Assembly: GCF_014230145.1 (NCBI RefSeq)
Contig: NZ_JACHVC010000001.1
Coordinates: 186,001-250,000, forward strand
Reading direction: 5' to 3'
Origin: Pelagicoccus albus
GTDB lineage: Bacteria; Verrucomicrobiota; Verrucomicrobiia; Opitutales; Opitutaceae
Length of the DNA stretch: 64,000 nt
The position numbers and the translations under genes are program-made. This document shows, piece after piece, positions 9,080 to 17,559 of the stretch. Below the pieces are notes generated by a model. That model was not told where the DNA came from, did no database searches, and worked only from the letters and a program-made list of their open reading frames with translations. The first letter of the stretch is position 1. Each line of letters opens with the position of its first letter.

Positions 9080-9808
9080 CTAAGCGAGGGCGGAGCCTTT
9101 TGTAAGGTCTCTAAACACTTCATCTATGCTTGCTCCGGGGATGCGGGCTTTGAACTCGGCTGGCGTCTCGTCGACTAGGACTTTGCCTTGGTCGATGATG
9201 ATGACGCGGTTGCAGATGGCCTCCACCTCCTCAAGTATGTGAGTGGAGAGCACGATGGCCTTATCCTTGGACATGGCTTGTATTAACTTCCTCACTTCAT
9301 GCTTTTGGTTCGGGTCTAGGCCATCGGTCGGCTCGTCGAGAATAAGGACCTTCGGATCGTGAATGATGGCTTGGGCAACTCCGACCCTTTGGCGATAACC
9401 CTTTGATAAGTTTTCGATGGCTCTGTATTTAACCGAATCCAAATGGCAATTCACGATGACGTCGGCCAGACGCGAGTTCAGTTCCTCAGGGTCGCGGATA
9501 CCTCTGGCTTCTGCCACGTAGGTGAGAAACTCGACCACGGTCATTTCTGGATACGCCGCACTCGATTCGGGAAGGTAGCCAATTTGGCGTTTAACTTCGA
9601 TCGGGTTTTTGGATACGTCCAATCCATCGACGGTGACTGTCCCGGAGGTCGGCGTCAGAAAGCCGGTGATCATTTTCATGGTGGTCGACTTTCCCGCCCC
9701 ATTGGGACCGAGAAATCCAAGAATGTCGCCCTTGTTAATGGTGAACGAGACTCCGTCCACTGCTCTGAGCGTACCGTAGTCTTTGACGAGATGATCTACT
9801 GTAACCAT
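9080..9808 (-). CDS. ABC transporter ATP-binding protein (GldA-like)
   Basis: A 242-residue nucleotide-binding subunit. Walker A GPNGAGKST is near residues 34-42, the signature LSKGYRQRV near 133-141, Walker B VLILDEPTDGLDP near 154-166, and the switch histidine in LSTHILEEVE near 193. LSKGY replaces LSGGQ, a common variant in drug/gliding-type exporters. First gene of the four-gene operon reading leftward to 5362. The family is certain; the substrate is not. Confidence 0.95.
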   Translation of the reverse strand: MVTVDHLVKDYGTLRAVDGVSFTINKGDILGFLGPNGAGKSTTMKMITGFLTPTSGTVTVDGLDVSKNPIEVKRQIGYLPESSAAYPEMTVVEFLTYVAEARGIRDPEELNSRLADVIVNCHLDSVKYRAIENLSKGYRQRVGVAQAIIHDPKVLILDEPTDGLDPNQKHEVRKLIQAMSKDKAIVLSTHILEEVEAICNRVIIIDQGKVLVDETPAEFKARIPGASIDEVFRDLTKGSALA

Positions 9809-9857
9809 AGCGTTTAGGTGGGTATTGAACTGTTCGGGTATGAGAGTGGGAACGCAA

Positions 9858-9883
9858 AAGCTCCGCCTTTGATTGGGGAGCTT
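9858..9883 (-). terminator. Possible weak terminator after the HAD phosphatase gene
   Basis: A 7-bp stem AAGCTCC / GGAGCTT (9858-9864 and 9877-9883) lies about 75 bp past the stop of the minus-strand HAD gene. On the minus strand it is followed only by TTGCG, so a poly-U run is poor. It could equally be an element before the ABC operon. Confidence 0.3.
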
Positions 9884-9955
9884 GTATGCGTTTTCCTGTA
9901 TTAAACAGGCGTTCGGAAATCAAGTTTCCGTTTGGCTTAGATTTGGAAGATATCT

Positions 9956-10972
9956 CTAGTCCAAGTCGAATACGTCTTGCTCGACCTGTTCTTCGGGTAG
10001 CGGAACTTCTTCGTCTTTCAAATGGCGAGGAGGCTTGGCGACTCGCTGTGTCAAATAAGCCTCGCGGTCCGCCACGATGCGTTGGCAAATCTTGTGTACG
10101 TGCATGCGCAGCCACATGGAAGTATTCGAGTCCGAGCAATAGCGGGCGGGTCCATAGGCGTGGATTCGGTCGGTTTGCAAAAGCAGGTCGTTTTGCTCGA
10201 ATTCCGCGTCGTTGCCCGGCTTGTAGACGGCATAGGCCTTTCCGCCGAATTTGCGTAGTACGGAAAAACTGGGCACATCGCTCGGACCGTCCGCGATGTA
10301 GATCATATTCTGAAAGGGGATACGCCGGTCTTCCGCTGCCATCTTGGCATTGACGTCGATGGTGTCGTTTTTGTTGGCCCCTTTGTTAATTTCGAAAAGG
10401 GCCCGCGTTTTGGTGGTGTTGTCGATCATGGTGCCGATTTGGCTGACGATGTCGTCGCTTTCCATGTCGAAGTCGTCCTGGTCGAGGTATCCTGGCTGTA
10501 GTGGATTTTCAATAAACTCGCTGCCCCAAATTCCGTCGACGTAGGGAGCGATGGCGGAACCTCGGATCATCTCGGCAAGGCCGGTGGAAACGATGTAGTG
10601 TTCCAGCTGCAGATCGTGTCGGACGTACTCGGGACGGGAACGAGTGAGCTCTCTCAGTTCCTCGAAGAAGTTGGGCAAACCCTCGTAGAAGACGATTTCC
10701 TTGCCGAGTTCCCGGAGCATCTTGTTGTTGAGGCCCGGCATTTTTCCGGCGCGGGCGTAGGTCAGGATGTGGTTTAGATAGACGCTTTCGCCCGACACGG
10801 TGTAGCCGCGTTCCTTGTAGCGTCCCGCCATGGTGTTCACTTCGTCCCAGAAAAGCGATTCGTCGATCTCGAATTTCTCGAAAATCGGCTGCTGCATGTA
10901 GCCGGGAATGAGGGTTTTGTCGAAATCCCAAATAAGGGCGATCTTGTTTTGGGTGGAATATGATTGGGACAC
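9956..10972 (-). CDS. HAD-family phosphatase
   Basis: A 338-residue cytoplasmic hydrolase of the haloacid dehalogenase superfamily. Motif I is DFDKT with D16 and D18 (nucleophile and acid/base), motif II is the VSTG stretch near residue 128, and motif IV is DGPSDVPSF near 228-236, which places the two Mg-binding aspartates. The long C1-type cap between motifs I and II resembles phosphoserine-phosphatase-like enzymes, but the substrate cannot be read off. It is divergent from prfA with about 155 bp between the two starts. Confidence 0.85.
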   Translation of the reverse strand: MSQSYSTQNKIALIWDFDKTLIPGYMQQPIFEKFEIDESLFWDEVNTMAGRYKERGYTVSGESVYLNHILTYARAGKMPGLNNKMLRELGKEIVFYEGLPNFFEELRELTRSRPEYVRHDLQLEHYIVSTGLAEMIRGSAIAPYVDGIWGSEFIENPLQPGYLDQDDFDMESDDIVSQIGTMIDNTTKTRALFEINKGANKNDTIDVNAKMAAEDRRIPFQNMIYIADGPSDVPSFSVLRKFGGKAYAVYKPGNDAEFEQNDLLLQTDRIHAYGPARYCSDSNTSMWLRMHVHKICQRIVADREAYLTQRVAKPPRHLKDEEVPLPEEQVEQDVFDLD

Positions 10973-11127
10973 TTCTTGTTTGGCTTATGAGTTGAAAGCC
11001 AGATGGTGAATTCACCCGCTCCCGACGCAATCTGCAAATGAGACGCTTGCCAACTGGCTCGCTTTCGATATCGGATTTGCGTCTTTTTCCAATAACTGGC
11101 CGCCTTCAGGCGCCGAGCTCTCTTTTT

Positions 11128-12225
11128 ATGGCTATCAAGCTTCCAGAAATTGCCCCTTTCAAGGCCCGCGTCGAGGAGATCGACGAAATGATGAACAAGC
11201 CGGACTTCTACAGTGATGCGCGTAGATCGGCAGCCCTGTCGCGTGAACACACGAAGCTCCGCCAGTTGATCGAGGACTATGGCTTACTCGAAAAAGCGAA
11301 GACGGATTTGGCGGATAATCTCGAAATGCTGGAGGATCCAAGTGGCGACGAGGAGCTAAAGGAATTGGCCGAGATGGAAGTGCCCGAGCTAGAAGAGAAG
11401 ATCGAGTCGCTCGAACAAAAAATCCTCGCTGCCATGATCCCGCCCGAAGAGACGGATTCCCGCAACACGATCGTGGAAATCCGAGCTGGGGCAGGGGGAG
11501 ATGAGGCTTCGCTTTTCGCTGCTGATTTGTACCGCATGTACTCCCGTTTGGCCGAACGCAAAGGCTGGCGAGTCGAACAAATGAGCGCCAGCGAGAGCGG
11601 CATCGACGGTTTCAAGGAAGTGATTTTCTCCATCAGCGGAGAAGAGGTTTACAAGAAGCTGAAACTCGAGAGCGGGGTGCATCGCGTGCAGCGTGTGCCA
11701 GAAACTGAGTCGCAGGGACGCATCCATACTTCGACTGTGACGGTAGCCGTGCTGCCTGAAGCCGAGGAAGTCGACGTTGAGATCAACCCACAGGATTTGG
11801 AAATCACCGCGACGCGAGCGAGTGGAGCTGGGGGACAGCACGTCAACACCACTGACTCCGCCATCAATATCGTGCACAAGCCAACGGGGATCACCGTGTA
11901 CTGCGCGGATGAGCGTTCCCAGATCAAGAATCGGGCTAAGGCGATGAAGGTTTTGTATTCTCGCATCCTGCAGGTGAAACAGGAGGAAGAGCGGGCCAAG
12001 TACGCTGAGAACCGCAAGAAGCAAGTGGGTACCGGAGACCGCAGCGAGCGCATCCGCACCTATAATTTCCCGCAAAGCCGGCTCACCGACCACCGAATTG
12101 GCCTGACCGTGCACAGTTTGCCGGCGGTCATGGAGGGAGAAATGGACGAGATTCTCGAGACTTTGGAAAACGAGGATATGCGTCTGAAGATCGAGGCTTT
12201 GATGACGGGATCCAAGTCCTCCTAA
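11128..12225 (+). CDS. prfA: Peptide chain release factor 1 (RF1)
   Basis: Recognises UAA/UAG in the ribosomal A site and triggers peptide release. From the ATG at 11128 the protein is 365 residues, the usual RF1 length; the frame is open upstream to 11038 but that extension has no family counterpart. The RF1-type P-x-T codon-recognition motif is present as PET within [12 protein letters not shown], and the GGQ catalytic motif occurs in [16 protein letters not shown]. The stop is 24 bp before prmC, which methylates the GGQ glutamine, so the pair is a functional operon. Confidence 0.97.
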   Translation: MAIKLPEIAPFKARVEEIDEMMNKPDFYSDARRSAALSREHTKLRQLIEDYGLLEKAKTDLADNLEMLEDPSGDEELKELAEMEVPELEEKIESLEQKILAAMIPPEETDSRNTIVEIRAGAGGDEASLFAADLYRMYSRLAERKGWRVEQMSASESGIDGFKEVIFSISGEEVYKKLKLESGVHRVQRVPETESQGRIHTSTVTVAVLPEAEEVDVEINPQDLEITATRASGAGGQHVNTTDSAINIVHKPTGITVYCADERSQIKNRAKAMKVLYSRILQVKQEEERAKYAENRKKQVGTGDRSERIRTYNFPQSRLTDHRIGLTVHSLPAVMEGEMDEILETLENEDMRLKIEALMTGSKSS

Positions 12226-12249
12226 GTCACTTGGTCCGGAATTTTCGAG

Positions 12250-13110
12250 ATGGCGGAAATGCTGACAGTCTTAGAAGTGGTGCAGCGTAGCTCCGCTTTT
12301 TTGGAAGGCAAAGGGGTGGAGAGTCCTCGCCTCAATGCGGAGTGGCTTATCGCTGCCGCGCTCGGGATGGATCGGATGAAGCTTTACATGCAATTCGACC
12401 GTCCGCTCAAGGAGGCGGAGCTCGCCGAGATGCGTTCTATGGTTGCCCGACGAGCCAAGAGGGAACCGCTGCAATACGTTATTGGGACGGCTCCTTTTCA
12501 CGAATTGGACCTGAAGGTGGATTCGCGGGCATTGATCCCTCGGCCGGAGACCGAGCAATTGGTTGAATTGGCGATCGATTCCCTAGGAGAGAATGACGTG
12601 CCCTACCGGATCGTGGATCTCGGCACCGGAAGCGGCGCGATCGCGCTCGCTTTGGCCTTTGCTTTGCCTCGAGCAGAATTGTTCGCCGTTGATGCGAGTC
12701 GAGACGCTTTGGAGCTCGCCCAGGAAAACGCCCTAAGATGCGGTTTGCAGAATCGCGTGACCTATGTGCTCTCGGACTGGTTTTCGGATTTCGATCCAGA
12801 AGGCCCTTTCGATTTGATTATCTCAAATCCCCCTTACCTGACGGATGAAGAGATGAAGACCGCGGAACCTGAGGTTCGGGATTTCGAACCTCTCTCGGCT
12901 TTGCGGGCTGATCGCGAAGGGCTTTCGGACTTGGAGCAAATCGTTCGAGGCGCTTTCGAACGGCTGAAACCCGGTGGTATTCTCTGGCTGGAGACGGGCA
13001 TTGGCCATCGTAGCGCCTTGTTGGATCTCTGTTCAGAAGTCGGCTATTCCGATTGCCTCGGGTGCGACGACTGGAGCGGTCGGCCCCGTTTCATCAAAGC
13101 GACCAGATAA
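12250..13110 (+). CDS. prmC: Release factor glutamine N5-methyltransferase (PrmC/HemK)
   Basis: Transfers a methyl group from S-adenosylmethionine to the GGQ glutamine of release factors. The 286-residue protein has an N-terminal helical domain, the SAM-binding motif VDLGTGSGAIALALA (about 122-136) and the catalytic NPPY motif in LIISNPPYL (about 194-202) that binds the target glutamine amide. It directly follows prfA by 24 bp on the same strand. Confidence 0.97.
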   Translation: MAEMLTVLEVVQRSSAFLEGKGVESPRLNAEWLIAAALGMDRMKLYMQFDRPLKEAELAEMRSMVARRAKREPLQYVIGTAPFHELDLKVDSRALIPRPETEQLVELAIDSLGENDVPYRIVDLGTGSGAIALALAFALPRAELFAVDASRDALELAQENALRCGLQNRVTYVLSDWFSDFDPEGPFDLIISNPPYLTDEEMKTAEPEVRDFEPLSALRADREGLSDLEQIVRGAFERLKPGGILWLETGIGHRSALLDLCSEVGYSDCLGCDDWSGRPRFIKATR

Positions 13111-13293
13111 ATAGGCGATACGTCTGTTTACGTAGGTAATTAGAGGCTTCAGTTCTGGACACACTACTAAGTACGCTTATCAATTCATACCTAGCGGTTG
13201 ATTGGGGGTCGCTATTTAATTGGTACAAACGCCCTAGTTGTATGATGTGGGTGGTGCGCGGCTCCCTTGATTTTTCCGTCTTGAGCCGACGCC

Positions 13294-14013
13294 ATGAAGC
13301 CAGAATTCCTAGACAAATCAGAAAAGTTAAGCAGTTGCTTTTCGGAGTATCGCTGTGGCTTGGAGTGTCATGGTTTCAGGGATTTCGACGAGCTGCGGGC
13401 GCATTTGATCGAAAGGTTTCCCGTCTCCGATGTGACCGTCACCCTTCAGGCAGACTTTGCTCATTCAAATTCTGCAGAGACCTTGGACAGGATCGAGATT
13501 ACTGAAATTTCTCAAGACTCTGTTCTGCTTGGCATTTCGGTTGGCCGCCGAGCGTGTCTGGTTGTCAATCTTGAGAAAGACAGTGAATGGGGTGACCGGG
13601 AAGGGGACTGGCGTCCGAGACAGGACTACAGAGGCATTTTGACCTGCGCGAAGTGGGTGTATTGTCGAAACGTGAGAGACCAGGTGGTTGAGCAAATGTC
13701 CAACCGAGGCGCTAACAGAGTGGTTTCCTTTTTTCTCAACTCTGAGGGAAAGATCGAATCAGCATCTGGCTTGGCCAAGGAATTTTGCGAATCGCGTTTC
13801 CTTGGACTAGATCGGGCCAACGATTATTTCCCTCAATCTCACTGGGAGTACATCCAAGGCGCTCTTGCCAAGCAGAAGGAAGTCGACGGCAAGGCTTACA
13901 AGAACGACAGCCTCGTTTTTTCCTTTTTGGAAGATAGCGGTATCGTGAATTGCGTCCTGCAGAACATGGGCGAGACTGGCTTTTTGCTTTCTCTTTCTGC
14001 CGCCGATAGTTGA
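13294..14013 (+). CDS. Hypothetical protein, 239 residues
   Basis: I do not recognise this gene. The ATG at 13294 begins a soluble, mixed alpha/beta protein without signal peptide or membrane helix. The last hundred residues (about 140-235) look PAS-like, with VVSFFLNSEGKIESASGLA followed by a helix and a strand-rich end. This is reminiscent of the sensor half of LuxR-type regulators, but no helix-turn-helix follows before the stop. It stands alone between prmC (184 bp upstream) and the cbb3 cluster (221 bp downstream), in the same direction as both. A truncated or HTH-less sensor is a guess. Confidence 0.6.
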   Translation: MKPEFLDKSEKLSSCFSEYRCGLECHGFRDFDELRAHLIERFPVSDVTVTLQADFAHSNSAETLDRIEITEISQDSVLLGISVGRRACLVVNLEKDSEWGDREGDWRPRQDYRGILTCAKWVYCRNVRDQVVEQMSNRGANRVVSFFLNSEGKIESASGLAKEFCESRFLGLDRANDYFPQSHWEYIQGALAKQKEVDGKAYKNDSLVFSFLEDSGIVNCVLQNMGETGFLLSLSAADS

Positions 14014-14185
14014 GGAATTCCGAACTGTTGCGACATTGGGGCCGATGTCGCCGTGCGTTTTCGATCTACCCAGCCCGATTACTCTAATTCGCGGAGCGAA
14101 TGAGAGATGTTACGCATATTTGGCAATTTCATTCTTAATGCTTGATTTGCGGAGATCGTTAGTAATAAAAGAAATAAAGGTATTT

Positions 14186-14201
14186 AATAGTAGATACTAT
14201 T
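14186..14201. promoter_or_regulatory. Inverted repeat and possible -10 element upstream of the cbb3 cluster
   Basis: AATAGTA-GA-TACTATT is a perfect 7-bp inverted repeat with a 2-base spacer, 33 bp before the first ATG of the oxidase cluster in an AT-rich stretch. Its right arm contains TACTAT, a fair -10 hexamer. An operator overlapping the promoter is inferred; no factor can be named. Confidence 0.35.
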
Positions 14202-14234
14202 CTAAACCTAATTAGTGCCGCTACTACCCTGCAG

Positions 14235-14399
14235 ATGAACGTAATTTTCCTAACCGTTTTTATCGGACTGATACTCGTGGGACTCGCTCTCGCGTTTTTC
14301 GCTTTTACGCGGAAGACGTCGAACTGGAGCAGTCCGGAGCGCGACAGCCTGATGCCTTTAGAAGAAGAGCGTACCGTCGCCCATGATAAGCGGGGCTAA
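14235..14399 (+). CDS. ccoS: CcoS-like cbb3 oxidase maturation protein
   Basis: A 54-residue protein beginning MNVIFLTVFIGLILVGLALA, with one N-terminal membrane helix and a short polar tail containing SPERDSLMPLEEE. Size, topology and position at the head of the cbb3 cluster match CcoS, a small protein needed for cofactor insertion into the oxidase. The acidic/polar tail after the helix is usual for CcoS. The stop lies 55 bp before ccoNO. The assignment rests on size, topology and context because such small proteins carry few conserved residues. Confidence 0.7.
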   Translation: MNVIFLTVFIGLILVGLALAFFAFTRKTSNWSSPERDSLMPLEEERTVAHDKRG

Positions 14400-14454
14400 G
14401 CCCTGAAATCTGTTTTCATATCTAACGAACACCTCCTCATAACCTAACGACTCC

Positions 14455-16758
14455 ATGTCCGATCAGAAACGAGTAATCGAGTACGACGACCAAACCGTTC
14501 GCATGTTTATGATAGCCTCCATTGTGTGGGGCATCGTGGGCATGCTTGCGGGCGTTTTCGTAGCCGCCCAGCTAAACTTCCACTTCCTTAACTTCAATAT
14601 GGAGTGGCTAACATTCGGGCGTTTGCGTCCGCTGCATACCAATGCGGTCATCTTCGCCTTTGTCGGCAATATGATGTTCGCAGGCGTTTACCACTCGACC
14701 CAGCGTTTGGTGAAGGCTCGTCTTGGTTCCGACATCTTGTCGAAAATTCACTTCTGGGGATGGCAGCTGATCATCGTTTCGGCGGCTGTTACGCTTCCGC
14801 TCGGTTTCACGCGTGGCAAGGAGTACGCCGAACTGATTTGGCCGATCAATCTCGCGGTGGTCGTGATTTGGGTCGTTTTCGCCCTGAATTTCTTCCTCAC
14901 GCTCGCCAAGAGAAATGAGAAATCCCTCTACGTAGCGATTTGGTTCTACATCGCCACCATCATGACCGTGGCGATGCTCTACATCGTCAATCACCTCTCG
15001 ATTCCAACTGGATTGCTGCACTCTTATCCGGTGTTCGGCGGTGTGCAGGACGCTTTGGTGCAGTGGTGGTACGGGCACAACGCGGTGGCATTCTTCCTGA
15101 CCACGCCAATCTTGGGCATCATGTACTACTACATGCCGAAGGCCGCGGATAGACCGGTTTATTCCTACCGTCTCTCGGTTGTACACTTTTGGTCTTTGGT
15201 TTTCATCTACATCTGGGCCGGACCTCACCACTTGCTCTACACCGCTTTGCCGGGCTGGCTGCAGCAGTTGGGGATGATCTTCAGTCTTATGCTTTGGGCG
15301 CCATCGTGGGGAGGTATGCTCAATGGTCTGCTCACTCTGCGTGGCGCATGGGACAAGCTCCGTTCGGATCCTGTACTGAAGTTCTTCGCCGCGGGTGTAA
15401 CATTCTACGGTATGGCGACCTTTGAAGGTCCGCTACTTTCCATTCGCTCAGTTAATTCGCTCGCTCACTACACGGACTGGATCATCGGTCACGTGCACGC
15501 CGGTACCCTCGGATGGAACGGATTCATGGCGGCTGGTATGTTCTACTTCCTCGCTCCACGTCTCTGGAATACGAAGCTCTACTCCGTATCGATGGCCAAC
15601 ATGCACTTCTGGTTGGGCCTCGTGGGTATCCTGCTTTACGTGGCCTCGATGTGGGTGTCTGGAATCACCCAAGGTCTAATGCTCAACAACGCCGATGAGC
15701 AGGGCATTTTGGCTTATCCCAATTTCCTCGAGACACTACAGTCGATTCGTCCACTCATGCTAACCCGTGTAGTGGGTGGCGGACTCTACTTGGCCGGATT
15801 CATCATGATGGCCTACAACATCTGGATGACCGCCAAATCCGGTAAGGCGGTTAACGGTGTCTGTGAAGTTTCCGAGGCAGATGACGATGCCAAGAAGATG
15901 GGTCTGATCTCTGCGGTCATGCATCCCGCGTTCCTATACTCGGCTGGCTTGGTTGTATTCTCCTGCGTATGGCTATTCGCCGACGGTTTTGTAGAGTTGG
16001 CAGGCATGGCGTTGACGATTGTCACCGTTATGAGCTGTATCGTACACTTTGCCCGCAGCGGCGATAGTTTTGCCCAATGGTACGACAAGCTTCTCGAGAA
16101 CTCGATGCCGTTCACAGTGCTTGTGCTGCTTTCAGCTGCCACCGGCGGTGTGGTTCAGATCTTGCCATTGGTAAACATCGATAAGGCAACTGTTGCTGAA
16201 GACAAAATCCAGCGAGTCTACACTCCACTCGAATTGGCGGGACGCGACATCTACATCAGCGAAGGTTGTTACAACTGTCACTCGCAGCAGATTCGTCCTT
16301 TCGTCGCGGAAGTGAAACGCTACGGCGACTACAGCCGCCTCGGCGAATCTATCTACGATCACCCGTATCAATGGGGATCGCGTCGTACAGGTCCAGACCT
16401 CGCTCGATTGGGCAGCAAGTATCCGGATTCTTGGCACTACGACCATATGGAAAACCCACGTCAGACTTCTCCAGGCTCAAACATGCCTAACTATCCTTGG
16501 CTGTTTAAGAAGTTCACTGACTACGGATCACTTCCTTCCAAGATCAATACTCAGAAAATGTTGGGCGTTCCATTCCCCGATTGGTCGCCAGCCGAGATCG
16601 ATTCTGCCGCCAAGGCGCAAGCCAAGGAAATCCAGGAAAATCTCGAGTCTTTGGGTAAGGAAGTTGATGCTGACACTCAGATCGTAGCTTTGATCGCTTA
16701 CCTACAGCAATTGGGCAAGTCGATCGACGTGCAAGAGCAACAGGCGGCTAACAACTAA
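14455..16758 (+). CDS. ccoNO: cbb3-type cytochrome c oxidase, fused CcoN-CcoO subunits
   Basis: Terminal oxidase reducing oxygen to water, with high oxygen affinity. The 767-residue protein joins both core subunits. Residues about 1-480 are the CcoN haem-copper core, with about twelve membrane helices and the conserved histidines in HTNAVIFAF, WYGHNAVAFF, GPHHLLYTALP and HVHAGTLGWNG. After two further helices, residues about 590-760 are CcoO, with one haem c site CYNCH (C605, C608, H609) and the axial methionine region SNMPNYPWL. CcoN and CcoO are separate genes in Proteobacteria; fusions are known in Bacteroidetes and some other phyla. Followed by ccoQ after 14 bp. Confidence 0.96.
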   Translation: MSDQKRVIEYDDQTVRMFMIASIVWGIVGMLAGVFVAAQLNFHFLNFNMEWLTFGRLRPLHTNAVIFAFVGNMMFAGVYHSTQRLVKARLGSDILSKIHFWGWQLIIVSAAVTLPLGFTRGKEYAELIWPINLAVVVIWVVFALNFFLTLAKRNEKSLYVAIWFYIATIMTVAMLYIVNHLSIPTGLLHSYPVFGGVQDALVQWWYGHNAVAFFLTTPILGIMYYYMPKAADRPVYSYRLSVVHFWSLVFIYIWAGPHHLLYTALPGWLQQLGMIFSLMLWAPSWGGMLNGLLTLRGAWDKLRSDPVLKFFAAGVTFYGMATFEGPLLSIRSVNSLAHYTDWIIGHVHAGTLGWNGFMAAGMFYFLAPRLWNTKLYSVSMANMHFWLGLVGILLYVASMWVSGITQGLMLNNADEQGILAYPNFLETLQSIRPLMLTRVVGGGLYLAGFIMMAYNIWMTAKSGKAVNGVCEVSEADDDAKKMGLISAVMHPAFLYSAGLVVFSCVWLFADGFVELAGMALTIVTVMSCIVHFARSGDSFAQWYDKLLENSMPFTVLVLLSAATGGVVQILPLVNIDKATVAEDKIQRVYTPLELAGRDIYISEGCYNCHSQQIRPFVAEVKRYGDYSRLGESIYDHPYQWGSRRTGPDLARLGSKYPDSWHYDHMENPRQTSPGSNMPNYPWLFKKFTDYGSLPSKINTQKMLGVPFPDWSPAEIDSAAKAQAKEIQENLESLGKEVDADTQIVALIAYLQQLGKSIDVQEQQAANN

Positions 16759-16772
16759 AGGAAACCAGGCAT

Positions 16773-16928
16773 ATGTTTCAAAGAGTTGAATACACCGAAC
16801 TACAGACTCTCTTCCCGAAGATCGGGTTCGTCCTCTTCTTTCTAGCTTTCGCGATCATCGTTTGGAAAGCGGTTAAGATGGAGAAGGGCGAGAGCTCCAA
16901 GGCCAGCAGAATGCCGCTGGATGACTAG
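16773..16928 (+). CDS. ccoQ: CcoQ-like small cbb3 oxidase subunit
   Basis: A 51-residue protein, ATG at 16773 with an AAAGGAAA ribosome site upstream. One membrane helix (about 16-34, IGFVLFFLAFAIIVWKAVK) is followed by a charged tail ending MPLDD. Position between ccoNO and ccoP plus the single helix identify it as the CcoQ/FixQ stabilising subunit. Sequence conservation in this family is low, so the call relies on position and topology. Confidence 0.8.
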   Translation: MFQRVEYTELQTLFPKIGFVLFFLAFAIIVWKAVKMEKGESSKASRMPLDD

Positions 16929-16966
16929 TATTGTATCATTAATTAACCTACAGAGATTTTCCGAAA

Positions 16967-17494
16967 ATGAGTCAGCAAGCTAACGACGAGAAAATACGCG
17001 AGCACAGCTACGACGGCATACAAGAGTTTGATAAGAGTCTGCCAAACTGGTGGCTGTTTACTCTCTATGGCACCATCGTATTCGCCATCGCCTATTGGGT
17101 CTATTATCAGAAGACTGATATCGGCCTCGATCAGCATGAGGAATTCGACGCCGCAATGGCCCAAGTCGACGAAGCAGTGGCCAAAGCGAAAGCGGAAGCA
17201 GGTGTTCTCGACGACGACACTTTTGCTATTATGGCCAAGGACCCCGCCATCGTAGCGGAAGGCGAAACCATCTACAAGCAGACATGTTCCGCTTGCCACG
17301 GTCAAAACCGCGAAGGTGGAATCGGTCTGCCACTTAACGACGCTGAATGGAAACACGGCTCCAACCCGCTTGCTATCAAAGCGATAGTGGAAACCGGAGT
17401 AGCCACGGCCGGCATGCCCGCATGGGGACCTGTCTTGGGCGACGAAAAAGTTAACCAGGTTGTAGCTTATTTAGTGGCCAATCAGGTAAATTAG
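16967..17494 (+). CDS. ccoP: cbb3 oxidase cytochrome c subunit CcoP, monoheme form
   Basis: Delivers electrons to the oxidase core. The 175-residue protein has a cytoplasmic N-terminus with the family stretch YDGIQEFDKSLPNWW, one membrane helix (about 30-48) and a periplasmic cytochrome c domain with a single CxxCH site, CSACH (C107, C110, H111), and a likely axial methionine in AGMPAWGPVL. Proteobacterial CcoP is near 300 residues with two haem c sites; here one whole cytochrome domain is absent. A strong terminator follows the stop. Confidence 0.94.
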   Translation: MSQQANDEKIREHSYDGIQEFDKSLPNWWLFTLYGTIVFAIAYWVYYQKTDIGLDQHEEFDAAMAQVDEAVAKAKAEAGVLDDDTFAIMAKDPAIVAEGETIYKQTCSACHGQNREGGIGLPLNDAEWKHGSNPLAIKAIVETGVATAGMPAWGPVLGDEKVNQVVAYLVANQVN

Positions 17495-17512
17495 TGTTTT
17501 CTAATTTAATCA

Positions 17513-17539
17513 GGGACGGGAGATTCCCGTCCCTTTTTT
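17513..17539 (+). terminator. Rho-independent terminator between ccoP and ccoG
   Basis: Perfect 9-bp stem GGGACGGGA / TCCCGTCCC with a GAT loop, followed by six T residues. It separates the structural ccoNOQP genes from the accessory genes, which therefore either rely on read-through or have their own promoter. Confidence 0.9.
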
Positions 17540-17559
17540 CATTTTGAACCTAGATTACC

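Noticed and set aside
5362-9808. Gliding motility inferred from gldA/F/G-like genes
   Set aside because: These families are widespread outside gliding bacteria, and no other gliding genes are in the window.
11389-12114. 241-codon open frame antisense to prfA
   Set aside because: It lies wholly inside prfA on the other strand, and its translation shows no domain or ordered hydrophobic pattern; a by-product of GC-rich codon use.
14100-14234. FNR/ANR box before the cbb3 cluster
   Set aside because: The stretch TTGATTTGCGGAGATC lacks the N4 spacing and the second half-site of the FNR consensus.
14608-15231. 207-codon open frame antisense to ccoNO
   Set aside because: Rich in His/Arg/Glu with no protein-like pattern, and fully inside a conserved oxidase gene.
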